A stretch of 64,000 nt of DNA. Source: Georgenia thermotolerans. GTDB lineage: Bacteria > Actinomycetota > Actinomycetes > Actinomycetales > Actinomycetaceae. Below are positions 17,380 to 25,767 of this stretch, piece by piece. The position numbers and the translations under genes are program-made. The stretch covers positions 62,001 through 126,000 of the forward strand of contig NZ_VUKF01000003.1 of the NCBI RefSeq assembly GCF_009193185.1, in the 5' to 3' direction. The notes under the pieces are model-generated. The model saw nothing but the letters and a program-made list of their open reading frames with translations. It was not told the DNA's origin and did not search any database. Position 1 is the stretch's first letter. Each line of letters begins with the position of its first letter.

Positions 17380-18567
17380 ATGAAGAGATCCGTCAGCGTC
17401 CTGTGGGGGAGCGTGGTGGCCGCCTCGGCGCTGCTGCTCGCCAGCTGCAGCAGCGGGACGACCGAGGCGACCGGCGCCTCCGAGAGTCCGAGTTCATCGG
17501 CGAGCGCGAGCGCGGCCGCCGACCCGGCCGCCGCGACGGCGCGGGAGCAGGTCGACCAGGCCTCGAAGGCGGTCGACGAGTTCACCGCGCCCGGCCCCGA
17601 GCTGGGGGACCTGTCCAGCCTCAAGGGGAAGACGGTCTACTACGTCCCCGCGAACTACAAGATCCCCCTGTTCCACATCGTCGGCGACGCGATGACGCAG
17701 GCGCTGTCCACCGCCGGCGTCGAGGTCAAGACCTGCGACGGGCAGGCCAGCCCCTCGTCGATGGCGAGCTGCCTGACCCAGGCCATCGACGCCAAGGCTG
17801 ACGCCGTGGTCTCCGGGTCCATCCCCGACGACCTCGCCTCCGTGGCCTTCCAGCAGGTGCGCGACGCCGGCATCCCGCTGCTCTACCTGCTCACCGCCCC
17901 GGCCGGTCCCGGTGAGCCGGAGAAGGTCGGCTACCTCACCCCGGACAACGTCGCCCTGCAGGCGATCAACGCCGACTGGATCATCGCCGACTCCGGCGGC
18001 CAGGCCAACGTCCTCGTCGTCAAGGTGACCGACACCCCGGCCACCACGCTGTGGATGGACCAGGGCGCCCTGGCCGAGTACGAGAAGACCTGCCCCAGCT
18101 GCAAGGTCACCGTGCTCGAGACCAACACCGGGCAGCTGCAGAAGCTCCCGAGCCTGGTCAGCTCCGCGATGGTGCGCGACCCCGACATCAACTACGTCCA
18201 GGCGGAGTTCGACGTCACCGTCCAGCCCGTCGTGCAGGGCCTGCAGTCCGCGGGCAAGACCGACGGCGTGAAGGTCGTCAGCGGCGACGGCACCCTCGCG
18301 ATCCTGCAGATGCTCGCCGAGGACCGGTCCATGGCCGCCACCATCGGCGTCAACCTCGACGCCCTCGGCTGGTACGGCGCCGACCAGCTGTTCCGCATGA
18401 TGTCGGGTGAGCCGAGCGTGCAGAACCTCGAGTTCCCCTTCCGCCGGCTCTTCACCGCCGAGAACGTCAAGGAGCTCGACCTCACGCCGGAGGGCGAGAT
18501 GTCCGGGTCGTGGTACGGCGACGCCGACTACAAGGAGGGCTTCAAGAAGCTCTGGGGCGTGGCCTGA
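17380..18567 (+). CDS. ABC transporter substrate-binding lipoprotein (Peripla_BP_4, RbsB-like)
   Basis: 395 residues from the ATG at 17380; a TTG 9 nt earlier is also in frame. A signal peptide ends in the lipobox LLASC, followed by a Ser/Thr/Ala-rich linker of about 60 residues. The mature domain resembles periplasmic sugar-binding proteins (KGKTVYYVPANYKIPLFH, QAIDAKADAVVSGSIPDD). The linker before the fold is longer than usual. It completes the importer with the ATPase and permease upstream. A strong hairpin follows the gene, so the operon appears to end here. Confidence 0.9.
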   Translation: MKRSVSVLWGSVVAASALLLASCSSGTTEATGASESPSSSASASAAADPAAATAREQVDQASKAVDEFTAPGPELGDLSSLKGKTVYYVPANYKIPLFHIVGDAMTQALSTAGVEVKTCDGQASPSSMASCLTQAIDAKADAVVSGSIPDDLASVAFQQVRDAGIPLLYLLTAPAGPGEPEKVGYLTPDNVALQAINADWIIADSGGQANVLVVKVTDTPATTLWMDQGALAEYEKTCPSCKVTVLETNTGQLQKLPSLVSSAMVRDPDINYVQAEFDVTVQPVVQGLQSAGKTDGVKVVSGDGTLAILQMLAEDRSMAATIGVNLDALGWYGADQLFRMMSGEPSVQNLEFPFRRLFTAENVKELDLTPEGEMSGSWYGDADYKEGFKKLWGVA

Positions 18568-18587
18568 CTCGCTCTCCTATCGACCCC

Positions 18588-18638
18588 GACCCCGCGGCGA
18601 CCGCTGCAGCCTCTGGCTGTCGCGCTCGCCGCGGGGTC
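18588..18638 (+). terminator. Hairpin terminator of the ABC importer operon
   Basis: GACCCCGCGGCGA (18588-18600) pairs perfectly with TCGCCGCGGGGTC (18626-18638), a 13-bp stem with a 25-nt loop. It starts 21 nt after the stop and is followed by TT-G-T. Confidence 0.7.
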
Positions 18639-18931
18639 TTGTGCTTGAAGATCGGGGATCGGATCGGTCTACGGCGGCACCTGTTAATGCCGCTCGGTAG
18701 GGCAAGTGCTCGACATGCGGGAAGACGGTGATCGTGCCGTTGCCTTCCTAGACGCAATGCCAATGGGGTTACGCCGTTTCACGTTGTTCTCCAGCACGGG
18801 CGAGTGGCTGAGACACCACTCAATCCAGGAAGGCCGACCTACCTGGACGAAATCGACATCCGCGACGAATTCACGCTAGTCTCCATGCGAAAAGCGAAGA
18901 TGCTTCGAATAGCGAAATGTTGGAGGCAAGG
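18639..18931. other. Gene-free stretch of unusually low GC at the edge of a likely acquired module
   Basis: No supported gene. Two 60-nt lines counted by hand (18641-18700 and 18841-18900) give 60% and 52% GC, against roughly 70-78% in the flanking genes. The lower GC continues into the genes that follow up to about 22000. The promoter of the monooxygenase gene is probably here but no clear pair of boxes was identified. Confidence 0.6.
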
Positions 18932-20113
18932 GTGACTCTACGTGTGGCCGTGATTGGCGGTGGCATCGGCGGTCTATCCGCTGCGCTGGCGCTGCAGGCC
19001 AAAGGAATCGAGGTCGATGTTTACGAGCAGGCGGCCGCTATCGGGGAGGTAGGAGCCGGCGTTCAGATCGCGCCAAACGGGCTGCGTCAGCTCCGCCGGT
19101 TGGGGCTCGGGCCCGAGATGGATCGGATCCTCACTTCCTTCTCCGCCGGGTCGGTCTATCGGCGGGAAGATGGCACGCCCGTCGCTGACGTCGTCGTCAA
19201 GGACTCGACTGGAGAGGTGTCTGTCGGGGGCGTCCACCGTGCTGACCTGATCGACGCCCTTCGTGGGAAGGTGCGGGAGGGGGGCGTCCACGTCGGGAAG
19301 CAGGCGCTGGGAGTAAGCCAGTCTGACGGCGGCGCGACCGTGGCCTTCGCCGACGGGAGTGAGGCGAGCGCTGATGTCGTCGTGGGTGCTGACGGCATCC
19401 ACTCGGTGGTCCGATCCGAAGTTACGGAACCTTCTCAACCAACGTTCTCGAACATGGTGGCCTATCGCGGGACTGTTCCCGCCGACGCGCTAACTGACTG
19501 GCCGGCTGGGCTGTTCGAGGTGTGGATGGGACCCGGCCGGCACTTCCTGACCTTCCCTGTCCGAGGCGGCGCCGTCATCAACTTCGTGGGTTTTGTCCCG
19601 GCCGACGACGAGATGCGCGAATCATGGACGGCACCGGGAAGCCCAGCACAGCTGCGCGCTGAGTTCGACAGTTGGGACGCACGCCTGCTCGCACTGCTGG
19701 ACAACGTGCACGTCACCAACAGGTGGGGCCTGTACGACCGTGAGCCTCTCGAGACCTGGCACCGAGGCAGGGTGTGCCTGCTCGGCGATGCAGCCCACGC
19801 CATGCTTCCCCACGTCGGACAGGGGGCAAATCAGGCGATCGAGGACGCGGTCGTCCTCGCGGAACTGCTCGCACGGGCCGCCCCTTCCGACGTGACGAAG
19901 GCGCTCGCGGAGTACGAGCGAGTGCGCCTTCCCCGGACGGCGGCCGTGCAGCGCGGCTCACGCCAGAACGGCCTTCGGTACGACTCGATGTACGAGGACC
20001 TCCACCAGCGCGACGCGGAGATGACCTCGTTCCGCGCCTTCCGCTACTGGCTCTACGACCACGACGCGCTGGATGAACTGCGGGCGCCCGCAGCCAGCGC
20101 GGTTATCAACTGA
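18932..20113 (+). CDS. FAD-dependent aromatic monooxygenase (salicylate hydroxylase type), second copy in window
   Basis: 393 residues. I chose the GTG at 18932 because GGAGG lies 5 nt before it; an ATG 15 nt upstream would overlap that site. Motifs are GGGIGG at the N-terminus, VVGADGIHS at about residue 155 and CLLGDAAHAMLPHVGQGANQ at about 283. It is close in type to the monooxygenase at 8450 but has the canonical MLPH motif, and its codon use is richer in A/T third bases. It begins a three-gene group with a binding protein and an IclR regulator. Such enzymes hydroxylate aromatic acids with NAD(P)H and O2. Confidence 0.88.
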   Translation: MTLRVAVIGGGIGGLSAALALQAKGIEVDVYEQAAAIGEVGAGVQIAPNGLRQLRRLGLGPEMDRILTSFSAGSVYRREDGTPVADVVVKDSTGEVSVGGVHRADLIDALRGKVREGGVHVGKQALGVSQSDGGATVAFADGSEASADVVVGADGIHSVVRSEVTEPSQPTFSNMVAYRGTVPADALTDWPAGLFEVWMGPGRHFLTFPVRGGAVINFVGFVPADDEMRESWTAPGSPAQLRAEFDSWDARLLALLDNVHVTNRWGLYDREPLETWHRGRVCLLGDAAHAMLPHVGQGANQAIEDAVVLAELLARAAPSDVTKALAEYERVRLPRTAAVQRGSRQNGLRYDSMYEDLHQRDAEMTSFRAFRYWLYDHDALDELRAPAASAVIN

Positions 20114-20131
20114 CTTCACCGAGGAGAATCC

Positions 20132-21145
20132 ATGCGTCACTCACTTATGTCCGACCGCCAGCACTCGGCTGGAAGGCCCGCGCGATGGCGGACACGGGGG
20201 GCGTCGATGCTGGCCACCGGCGCACTCCTGTCGAGCGTTGCGGCGTGTGCTTCCAGCGAGCCGACCGATGCGGCGGCTGCGACCGGCGACGAGCCCCGGT
20301 CGATCACCGTCGGCACCATGCCCCTGGCGGACCTCGCGCCGTTCTATCTCGCGCTCGAGGAGGGGATGTTCGACGACGCCGGGCTCGATGTGGAGGTCGT
20401 TTCGTCGAACGGTGGCGCCGCCCAGATCGCCTCCGTGATTTCTGGTGACATCCAGATCACCTACAGCAACTTCGTCTCGGTCCTGCAGGCCGTGCAGCGA
20501 GGTCTGCCCCTCAAGGCGATCCGGGAGAACAACCGCTCGGGGCCCCAGGGCATCTATGTCCGGAAGGACTCCGACATCTCCGCACCCGAGGATCTCGCCG
20601 GCCGGACCATCGCGATCAACAGCCTCGGGAACATTCAAGAACTGACCGCGCGAGCCGTCCTCAGCTCCTACGGGATAGCGCCCGAAGACCTCACGTTCGT
20701 CGAAATGCCGCCGCCGGACATGCGCGCAGCCCTGCTTGACGGGCACATCGACGCCGCGTGGCTTGTGGAGCCGTTCCTGACGGTCGTCGAGTCGGGTGGC
20801 GAGGGGCGCCGCCTGGTTGGCGCCTTCGAGGGGCCGACCGAGGACATTCCCGTCGCAGGATGGGTCACCACGGAGCAGTACCTGGGCTCTGACCAGGAGA
20901 CGGTCGACACGTTCATCAGCGTCCTCGACGAGGCGATGGCCCGGGCGCAGGAGGACCCGAGCGTTCTCGCCGAGGTCATCCCGACATACACGGAGATCTC
21001 GCCCGAGCTTGCTGGGCGGCTCGCCGAGCCAAGCCTCACGCCGTCGAGCGATCTGGCGACCCTGGCCGATCTCAAGGACCTCATGCTCACCCATGGAGTG
21101 CTCGAGAAGGACCTCGACCTCGACAGCATGACTTATCAGCCCTGA
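20132..21145 (+). CDS. ABC transporter substrate-binding lipoprotein (NMT1/SsuA/TauA-like), orphan
   Basis: 337 residues from an ATG with GAGGAG 5 nt upstream. A signal peptide with twin Arg pairs ends in SVAAC, a lipobox. The mature protein has the NMT1/THI5-like features GTMPLADLAPFYLALEEGMF, DIQITYSNFVSVLQA and HIDAAWLVEPF. The family binds nitrate, sulfonates, aromatic acids or thiamine precursors. No permease or ATPase of this class is near, so it must use components encoded elsewhere or be a remnant of a larger set. It lies 18 nt after the monooxygenase gene, which suggests the ligand is that enzyme's substrate. Confidence 0.88.
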   Translation: MRHSLMSDRQHSAGRPARWRTRGASMLATGALLSSVAACASSEPTDAAAATGDEPRSITVGTMPLADLAPFYLALEEGMFDDAGLDVEVVSSNGGAAQIASVISGDIQITYSNFVSVLQAVQRGLPLKAIRENNRSGPQGIYVRKDSDISAPEDLAGRTIAINSLGNIQELTARAVLSSYGIAPEDLTFVEMPPPDMRAALLDGHIDAAWLVEPFLTVVESGGEGRRLVGAFEGPTEDIPVAGWVTTEQYLGSDQETVDTFISVLDEAMARAQEDPSVLAEVIPTYTEISPELAGRLAEPSLTPSSDLATLADLKDLMLTHGVLEKDLDLDSMTYQP

Positions 21146-21170
21146 AGCCCGTCCGGGAGATAATCCGACG

Positions 21171-21968
21171 GTGGTGACCGAGACGAGCGCCCCGGCGGGG
21201 GTAGGGAAGACCTCCCCCCGCCGGGCCGAAGGCATGGCCGGTCTCGCGAAGGGGCTGGCGATCCTCGAGCTTTTTGGTGCCGGAACAGAGCGGCTGACGG
21301 TCGCAGATGCCGCCCGTGGGGCTGACCTCAGCCCGGCAAGTGCGAGACGCTGTCTGCTCACCCTCGAGGCGATCGGCTACCTGCATCACGACGGGAAGTA
21401 CTTCCGGCCGACGCCCCGGCTCGTGCGACTCGGGGCATCTTACTTCGAGACGTCTGAGTTCAGCGCGCTGGCCGCCCCTAGGGTGGCGGCCGCGCGAGAT
21501 GCCCTCGATGAATCGGTCTCCGTTGCTGTTCGAGACGACGACGTCGTGGTGTTCGTCGCTCGGGCTGAAGTCCGGCGGATCGTCTCCGCGGGCGTGCGGC
21601 TCGGTGCCCGCCTTCCGCTGGCCGCTTCGGCGACTGGACGTGTGCTTCTCGCAGCGCTCGATGACGATGCGGTGCGCACGCTCGTCGAGGAGACGACGCT
21701 CGTGCGAACGACGGATCGCACACTCGTGAAGCCGGAACAGATCCTCAGCCGGATCGCGCAGGCTCGGACGGACGGTTACAGCATCACCGACGAGGAGCTC
21801 GAGGTCGGGATGCGCACCATGGCCGTGCCGGTCGTCGATTCGATGGGCACCACACGAGCTGCCATGAGCGTCAGCGCCTTCACCTCACGGGTAACGCTCG
21901 AGGACCTCGTCGACCGGTTCTTACCTGTCTTGCGGGCCGAGGCGACGCTCCTTGGACGCGGGCTGTAG
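21171..21968 (+). CDS. IclR family transcriptional regulator (PcaR/PobR-like)
   Basis: 265 residues from a GTG at 21171, with GGGAGA 11 nt upstream. The winged helix-turn-helix is at about residues 25-85 (GLAKGLAILELFGAGTERLTVADAA, LSPASARRCLLTLEAIGYL). The effector domain has ASATGRVLLAALDD and ITDEELEVGMRTMAVPV, typical of regulators of beta-ketoadipate and other aromatic pathways. It closes the acquired group and probably controls it in response to an aromatic acid (inference). Confidence 0.88.
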   Translation: MVTETSAPAGVGKTSPRRAEGMAGLAKGLAILELFGAGTERLTVADAARGADLSPASARRCLLTLEAIGYLHHDGKYFRPTPRLVRLGASYFETSEFSALAAPRVAAARDALDESVSVAVRDDDVVVFVARAEVRRIVSAGVRLGARLPLAASATGRVLLAALDDDAVRTLVEETTLVRTTDRTLVKPEQILSRIAQARTDGYSITDEELEVGMRTMAVPVVDSMGTTRAAMSVSAFTSRVTLEDLVDRFLPVLRAEATLLGRGL

Positions 21969-22009
21969 GAGTAAGCCAGGGGCCGTCATGGACTGCAGAG
22001 CCGAGTGCG

Positions 22010-22363
22010 CTAACCCTCGGCGAAGACGCAGAACTCGTTGCCCTCCGGGTCCGCGAGCACGTCCCAGTCGATCTCGTCGTCGCGTCGACGGAGCACACAT
22101 GCCCTCAGCGCCACGAGCTCGTCGACGTCTCCGACGACGTCCAGGTGCATGCGGTTCTTCACCGCCTTCGGTTCGGGCACGGGGTTGACCCAGATCAGCG
22201 GCCCAGCACCGGCGGGGTCGACGATCGGCACCGGCCACTCCCGTGGCCGACTCTTTCCGGTGGTGCTGTCATGGCGGACATACCCGATCGCGCGGCACCA
22301 CCAGTCGGCGAGAGTCTGGTGATCGACGACGTCAAGAGCGAGGTCCTCGAAGCGCGCGGGCAT
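22010..22363 (-). CDS. VOC/glyoxalase-like domain protein
   Basis: 117 residues. Starts MPARFEDLALDVVDHQTLADWW and ends DWDVLADPEGNEFCVFAEG, the typical pattern of the single-unit Glyoxalase_6-type family common in actinobacteria. Metal ligands are not obvious and no function is assigned to the family. It is convergent with the IclR gene and separated from the YciI gene by 58 nt. Confidence 0.8.
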   Translation of the reverse strand: MPARFEDLALDVVDHQTLADWWCRAIGYVRHDSTTGKSRPREWPVPIVDPAGAGPLIWVNPVPEPKAVKNRMHLDVVGDVDELVALRACVLRRRDDEIDWDVLADPEGNEFCVFAEG

Positions 22364-22421
22364 GGCGGCACGATGTCACCAGGCACCCCTTTTCTCCGCC
22401 CGAAAGCCGTGCCGGGCGGTC

Positions 22422-22727
22422 TCAGGCAGGCCGGGCCGCCCGGACGAATGCGGCGCTGAACGGCCGCAGCTCGCCGCGGGCGATGCCCGAGGCAATCGTC
22501 GGGTCCTCCGCCATGTACTGCCGGGCGGCGTCCTCGTCGGGTGCCTCGAAGACGCAGATGCCGGTGTTGACCGGGCCGAGGGTGGGGCCGGCGAGGATGA
22601 GGCTGCCGTCCTCGAGGCGGCGCTGCAGCAGGGCTGCGTGCTCGCCCCACACCCGGCGCTCCTCGTCCGTCATGGTGGCGGCGAAGTTCTCGCGCGGGGA
22701 GTGGACGAAGTAGATCCACTCGCTCAT
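22422..22727 (-). CDS. YciI-like domain protein
   Basis: 101 residues. The ferredoxin-like YciI fold is suggested by WIYFVHSPRENFAATMTDEERRV, LAGPTLGPVNTGICVFEAPDEDAARQYMAEDP and FSAAFVR. The family is linked to chlorinated-aromatic hydrolysis in a few cases and otherwise uncharacterised. It lies 9 nt after the MFS gene in the same direction, so the two may be co-transcribed. Confidence 0.85.
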   Translation of the reverse strand: MSEWIYFVHSPRENFAATMTDEERRVWGEHAALLQRRLEDGSLILAGPTLGPVNTGICVFEAPDEDAARQYMAEDPTIASGIARGELRPFSAAFVRAARPA

Positions 22728-22736
22728 GACCGGAGC

Positions 22737-24227
22737 CTAACCGCGGGCGTCGTCCGCCGAGGCGTCCTCGGCGCGGGTCGCCGGCTCTGCATCCTGCGGC
22801 TCCGTCGTCGTCGGCGCGCGGTGCCGCGTGGCGGGCATGGCGAGGACCGCCACCGCCGTCAGGACCGCCGTGACGAGGACGGCGGTGAAGACGGCCGTGG
22901 AGGCCGCGCCGATCGCCGTCGCGCCGTGGTTGCCGACCGCGGAGTAGATGTGGTTGGCCACCGCGCCGTAGACGGCGACGCCGAGCGCACTGCCGATCGA
23001 GCGGGCGAACATGTTCGTCCCGGTGACCACGCCGCGCTCGCGCCACTCCACGCTCGACTGGGCGGCCACGAGGCTCGGCGTGGCCACGAAGCCGAGCCCG
23101 AGCCCGATGACGAAGCAGGCGGTGGCCACCAGGGGCACGTTGGCGCGGTACGCGACGACCGCGGCGAGCAGCGCCGTCCCGGCGATGACGACGACGACCC
23201 CGATGAGGACCGTCGCACGGAACCCGATGCGCAGGTACACCCGCCCGGACTGCGACGCCGCCAGCGGCCAGCCGAGGGTCAGCGTGGCCAGCGCCAGCCC
23301 GGCGACGATCGGCGTCGTCTCCAGCACCCCCTGGAGGAACGTGGGGACGTAGGAGGTCAGGCCGAGCAGGATCGCGCCCACGCCGAACGCGATGAGCGCC
23401 GTGGTGAGGACCAGGCGGCGCGAGAAGACCCACCCGGGCAGCACCGGCTCGGACGCGCGGTGCTCGACGACGGCGAACGCGACAAGCAGGAGGCCGCCGA
23501 GGGCGAAGGTGCCGATGCCGGGGACCGAGGCCCAGGCCCAGCCCTGCCCGCCCTCGAGCACGCCGAGCATGAGCAGGCTCAGCCCGACGGTGAGCAGCGT
23601 GGAGCCGAGGTAGTCGATGCGGTGGCGGACCCGGTCGAGCTTCTCGTGGAAGGACCGGCCCAGCATCCACATCGCCAGCAGGCACAGCGGCACGTTGATG
23701 AAGAAGATCCCGCGCCACAGCCCCAGGGAGGAGAACGCCCCGCCCAGCGTGGGGCCGACGACGGCGGAGATCGCCCACACGCTGGCCAGGTACCCCTGGG
23801 CCTTGGCGCGCTCGACGACGGTGTAGATGTCGCCCGCGATGGTCATCGCCATCGGCTGCACGGCGCCGGCCCCGAGCCCCTGCACGAGCCGGGACACGAT
23901 GAGCGCCGGCATGCTCCACGCGGCCCCGCACAGGATCGACCCGAGGAGGAACAGCCCGATCCCGACGAACATGATCGGCTTGCGCCCGACCATGTCGGCC
24001 AGCTTGGCGTAGACGGGCACCGTGACGGCCTGCGCGAGCAGATAGCTGGTGAACAGCCACGGAAAGGACGTGAACCCCCCGATGTCCGCCACGATCGAGG
24101 GCACCGCCGTGGCCACCACCGTCGAGTCGATGGCGATGAGGCCGGTGGTGAGCATGAGCGCGATGAGGATCGGGCCCCGCTCGGAGCGGAAGCCGACGTC
24201 GTCGCCGGTCGCCGTCGGTGCAGTCAT
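22737..24227 (-). CDS. MFS multidrug exporter, DHA2 (14-TM)
   Basis: 496 residues with 14 hydrophobic segments. TM1 carries IDSTVVATAVPSI, the loop motif is KLADMVGRKPIM, and motif C in TM5 reads AISAVVGPTLGGAFS. These are hallmarks of EmrB/QacA-like proton-driven exporters. The last 35 residues are polar and rich in Thr, Glu and Asp. No regulator gene is adjacent. It differs in sequence from the DHA2 protein at 3555. Confidence 0.9.
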   Translation of the reverse strand: MTAPTATGDDVGFRSERGPILIALMLTTGLIAIDSTVVATAVPSIVADIGGFTSFPWLFTSYLLAQAVTVPVYAKLADMVGRKPIMFVGIGLFLLGSILCGAAWSMPALIVSRLVQGLGAGAVQPMAMTIAGDIYTVVERAKAQGYLASVWAISAVVGPTLGGAFSSLGLWRGIFFINVPLCLLAMWMLGRSFHEKLDRVRHRIDYLGSTLLTVGLSLLMLGVLEGGQGWAWASVPGIGTFALGGLLLVAFAVVEHRASEPVLPGWVFSRRLVLTTALIAFGVGAILLGLTSYVPTFLQGVLETTPIVAGLALATLTLGWPLAASQSGRVYLRIGFRATVLIGVVVVIAGTALLAAVVAYRANVPLVATACFVIGLGLGFVATPSLVAAQSSVEWRERGVVTGTNMFARSIGSALGVAVYGAVANHIYSAVGNHGATAIGAASTAVFTAVLVTAVLTAVAVLAMPATRHRAPTTTEPQDAEPATRAEDASADDARG

Positions 24228-24358
24228 GGGTCAGTCCGGTGCTGGTAGCGGGTCGCGGCCGCCGGCACGGCGGCGGCCAGAGACTCGGACATTACGCCCG
24301 CGGCGGCCCGCCCCTCCACAGGGTGACGGGTCGATCCCGGTGGCGGTGCCGCCGGTGG

Positions 24359-24796
24359 TCAGCCGCGGGGGAACCGCGCCCACACGTGCTTGCCCACTCC
24401 CTCGGTGAACCAGCCGACGTCCATCGCCATGCGGGTCGCGATCTGCAGGCCCAGGCCGCCCTCGCCCAGGGGTCGTCCCTCGGCCAGCTCGGGGGTGTCG
24501 TCGGGGGCATGGTCGACGACGTCGAGGAGGAACTCCGCGTCCGTGGCCATGAGGTCGACGAGCGTCGGCGGCAGGCCGTGCACCAGCGCGTTGGTGGCCA
24601 GCTCGGAGGCGACCAGGACCATCTGGTCCGCGACACCGGTGAGCCCGCCCGAGTACGGCGCCCCCGCCTCGCGGAGGCGGTCGGTCAGGCCCGCGCGCAG
24701 GCCCGCCAGCTGCTTGGGGCCGTCGAGGACCCAGCGTGCCAGCCGCTCGAACTCCTCAGGCGGGTACGTGGACGGGGAACTCAGGCTTGCGGTCAT
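24359..24796 (-). CDS. Anti-sigma-factor-type serine kinase / ATP-binding regulatory protein
   Basis: 145 residues from the ATG at 24796 with AAGGAG 5 nt upstream. It is a single HATPase_c_2 domain: N-box QMVLVASELATNALVHG (about residue 65), G1-box DHAPDDTPEL and GEGGLGLQIATRMA. Proteins of this size are RsbW/SpoIIAB-like kinases that bind sigma factors or anti-anti-sigma proteins in actinobacteria. No partner sigma factor or STAS protein is adjacent, so its target is not shown here. Confidence 0.83.
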   Translation of the reverse strand: MTASLSSPSTYPPEEFERLARWVLDGPKQLAGLRAGLTDRLREAGAPYSGGLTGVADQMVLVASELATNALVHGLPPTLVDLMATDAEFLLDVVDHAPDDTPELAEGRPLGEGGLGLQIATRMAMDVGWFTEGVGKHVWARFPRG

Positions 24797-24946
24797 CTGA
24801 CTCCTTCGGTGGATCGCCATGTTCTCCGGCGTTCCGCGGCGCCGCAACCGCACGCCCGGGCGGTGGGGAATCAAGCCCCGCACCGGTGTTGTTGTCTCTG
24901 CTGTCCGGAAAACGTCTCCGCCTGGGTGCGGGAGAGGAGGGCCGGC

Positions 24947-25699
24947 GTGAGGGTCGGCGTGGAAGGGCACGAGGTGCGGCAGGAGCTGGGTGCGGGGGAT
25001 CGCGTCGGCGTGCGCCCGGTCGGCGACGCGGAGGAGGACGACCGCCCGCGCCCCGTCAGCACCATCGGCATTCTCGGCGCCGGCCGGGTCGGCACCGCCC
25101 TCGCCCGGCAGGCCCTGCGCGCCGGATACCGGGTGCTCGTCGCCGCCTCCGGGGAGCCGGCCGCGATCGGGCTCATCGTCGAGGTCATGGCATCCGGCGC
25201 CGTGGCGGTCCACGCCGCCGACGCCGCCCGGCAGGCCGACGTCGTCGTCCTCTCCGTCCCGCTGCGCAAGTACGCCACCCTCGACCCGGCCGCCCTCGCC
25301 GGCAAGGTCGTCGTCGACGCCATGAACTACTGGCCCGAGACCGACGGGCCCCTCCCGGACCTGGAGGCCGCGCCGTCGTCCTCGGAGATGGTCCAGGCCT
25401 TCCTGCCCGGCGCACGCGTCGTCAAGACGCTCAACCACATCGGCTACCACGAGCTCGAGACCCACGGCGCCCCCGCCGGAGCTCCCGGCCGCCGCGCCCT
25501 CGCCGTGGCCGGAGATGACGAGGGGGCCCGCGCCGTCGTCGGCGACCTCGTCGAGAAGCTTGGCTACGACGCCGTCGACGCCGGGCCGCTCGCCGCCGGC
25601 GCCGCGCTCGAGCCGGGCACGGAGATCTTCGCAGGCCGGCACGACCGGCCAGCCCTCGAGCGGCTGCTCGCGCTGGCCGCGGCGCCCGCCACCGCCTGA
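24947..25699 (+). CDS. NADPH-dependent F420 reductase / NAD(P)-binding Rossmann protein
   Basis: 250 residues from a GTG at 24947, 6 nt after GGAGAGGAGG. The first 40 residues are a polar extension before the usual N-terminus; a GTG at 25010 is an alternative start. The core begins TIGILGAGRVGTALARQAL, the dinucleotide fold of the F420:NADP oxidoreductase family. It continues with VVLSVPLRKYATL, VVDAMNYW and VVKTLNHIGYHELE. It probably transfers hydride between NADPH and coenzyme F420, supplying the luciferase-like enzymes that follow (inference). Confidence 0.8.
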   Translation: MRVGVEGHEVRQELGAGDRVGVRPVGDAEEDDRPRPVSTIGILGAGRVGTALARQALRAGYRVLVAASGEPAAIGLIVEVMASGAVAVHAADAARQADVVVLSVPLRKYATLDPAALAGKVVVDAMNYWPETDGPLPDLEAAPSSSEMVQAFLPGARVVKTLNHIGYHELETHGAPAGAPGRRALAVAGDDEGARAVVGDLVEKLGYDAVDAGPLAAGAALEPGTEIFAGRHDRPALERLLALAAAPATA

Positions 25700-25767
25700 C
25701 CCGCGGCATCCCTGACCTCGGGCGCCGGCTGACCCGGCACCCCACCACCCCTGACAGCGAGGACCCC

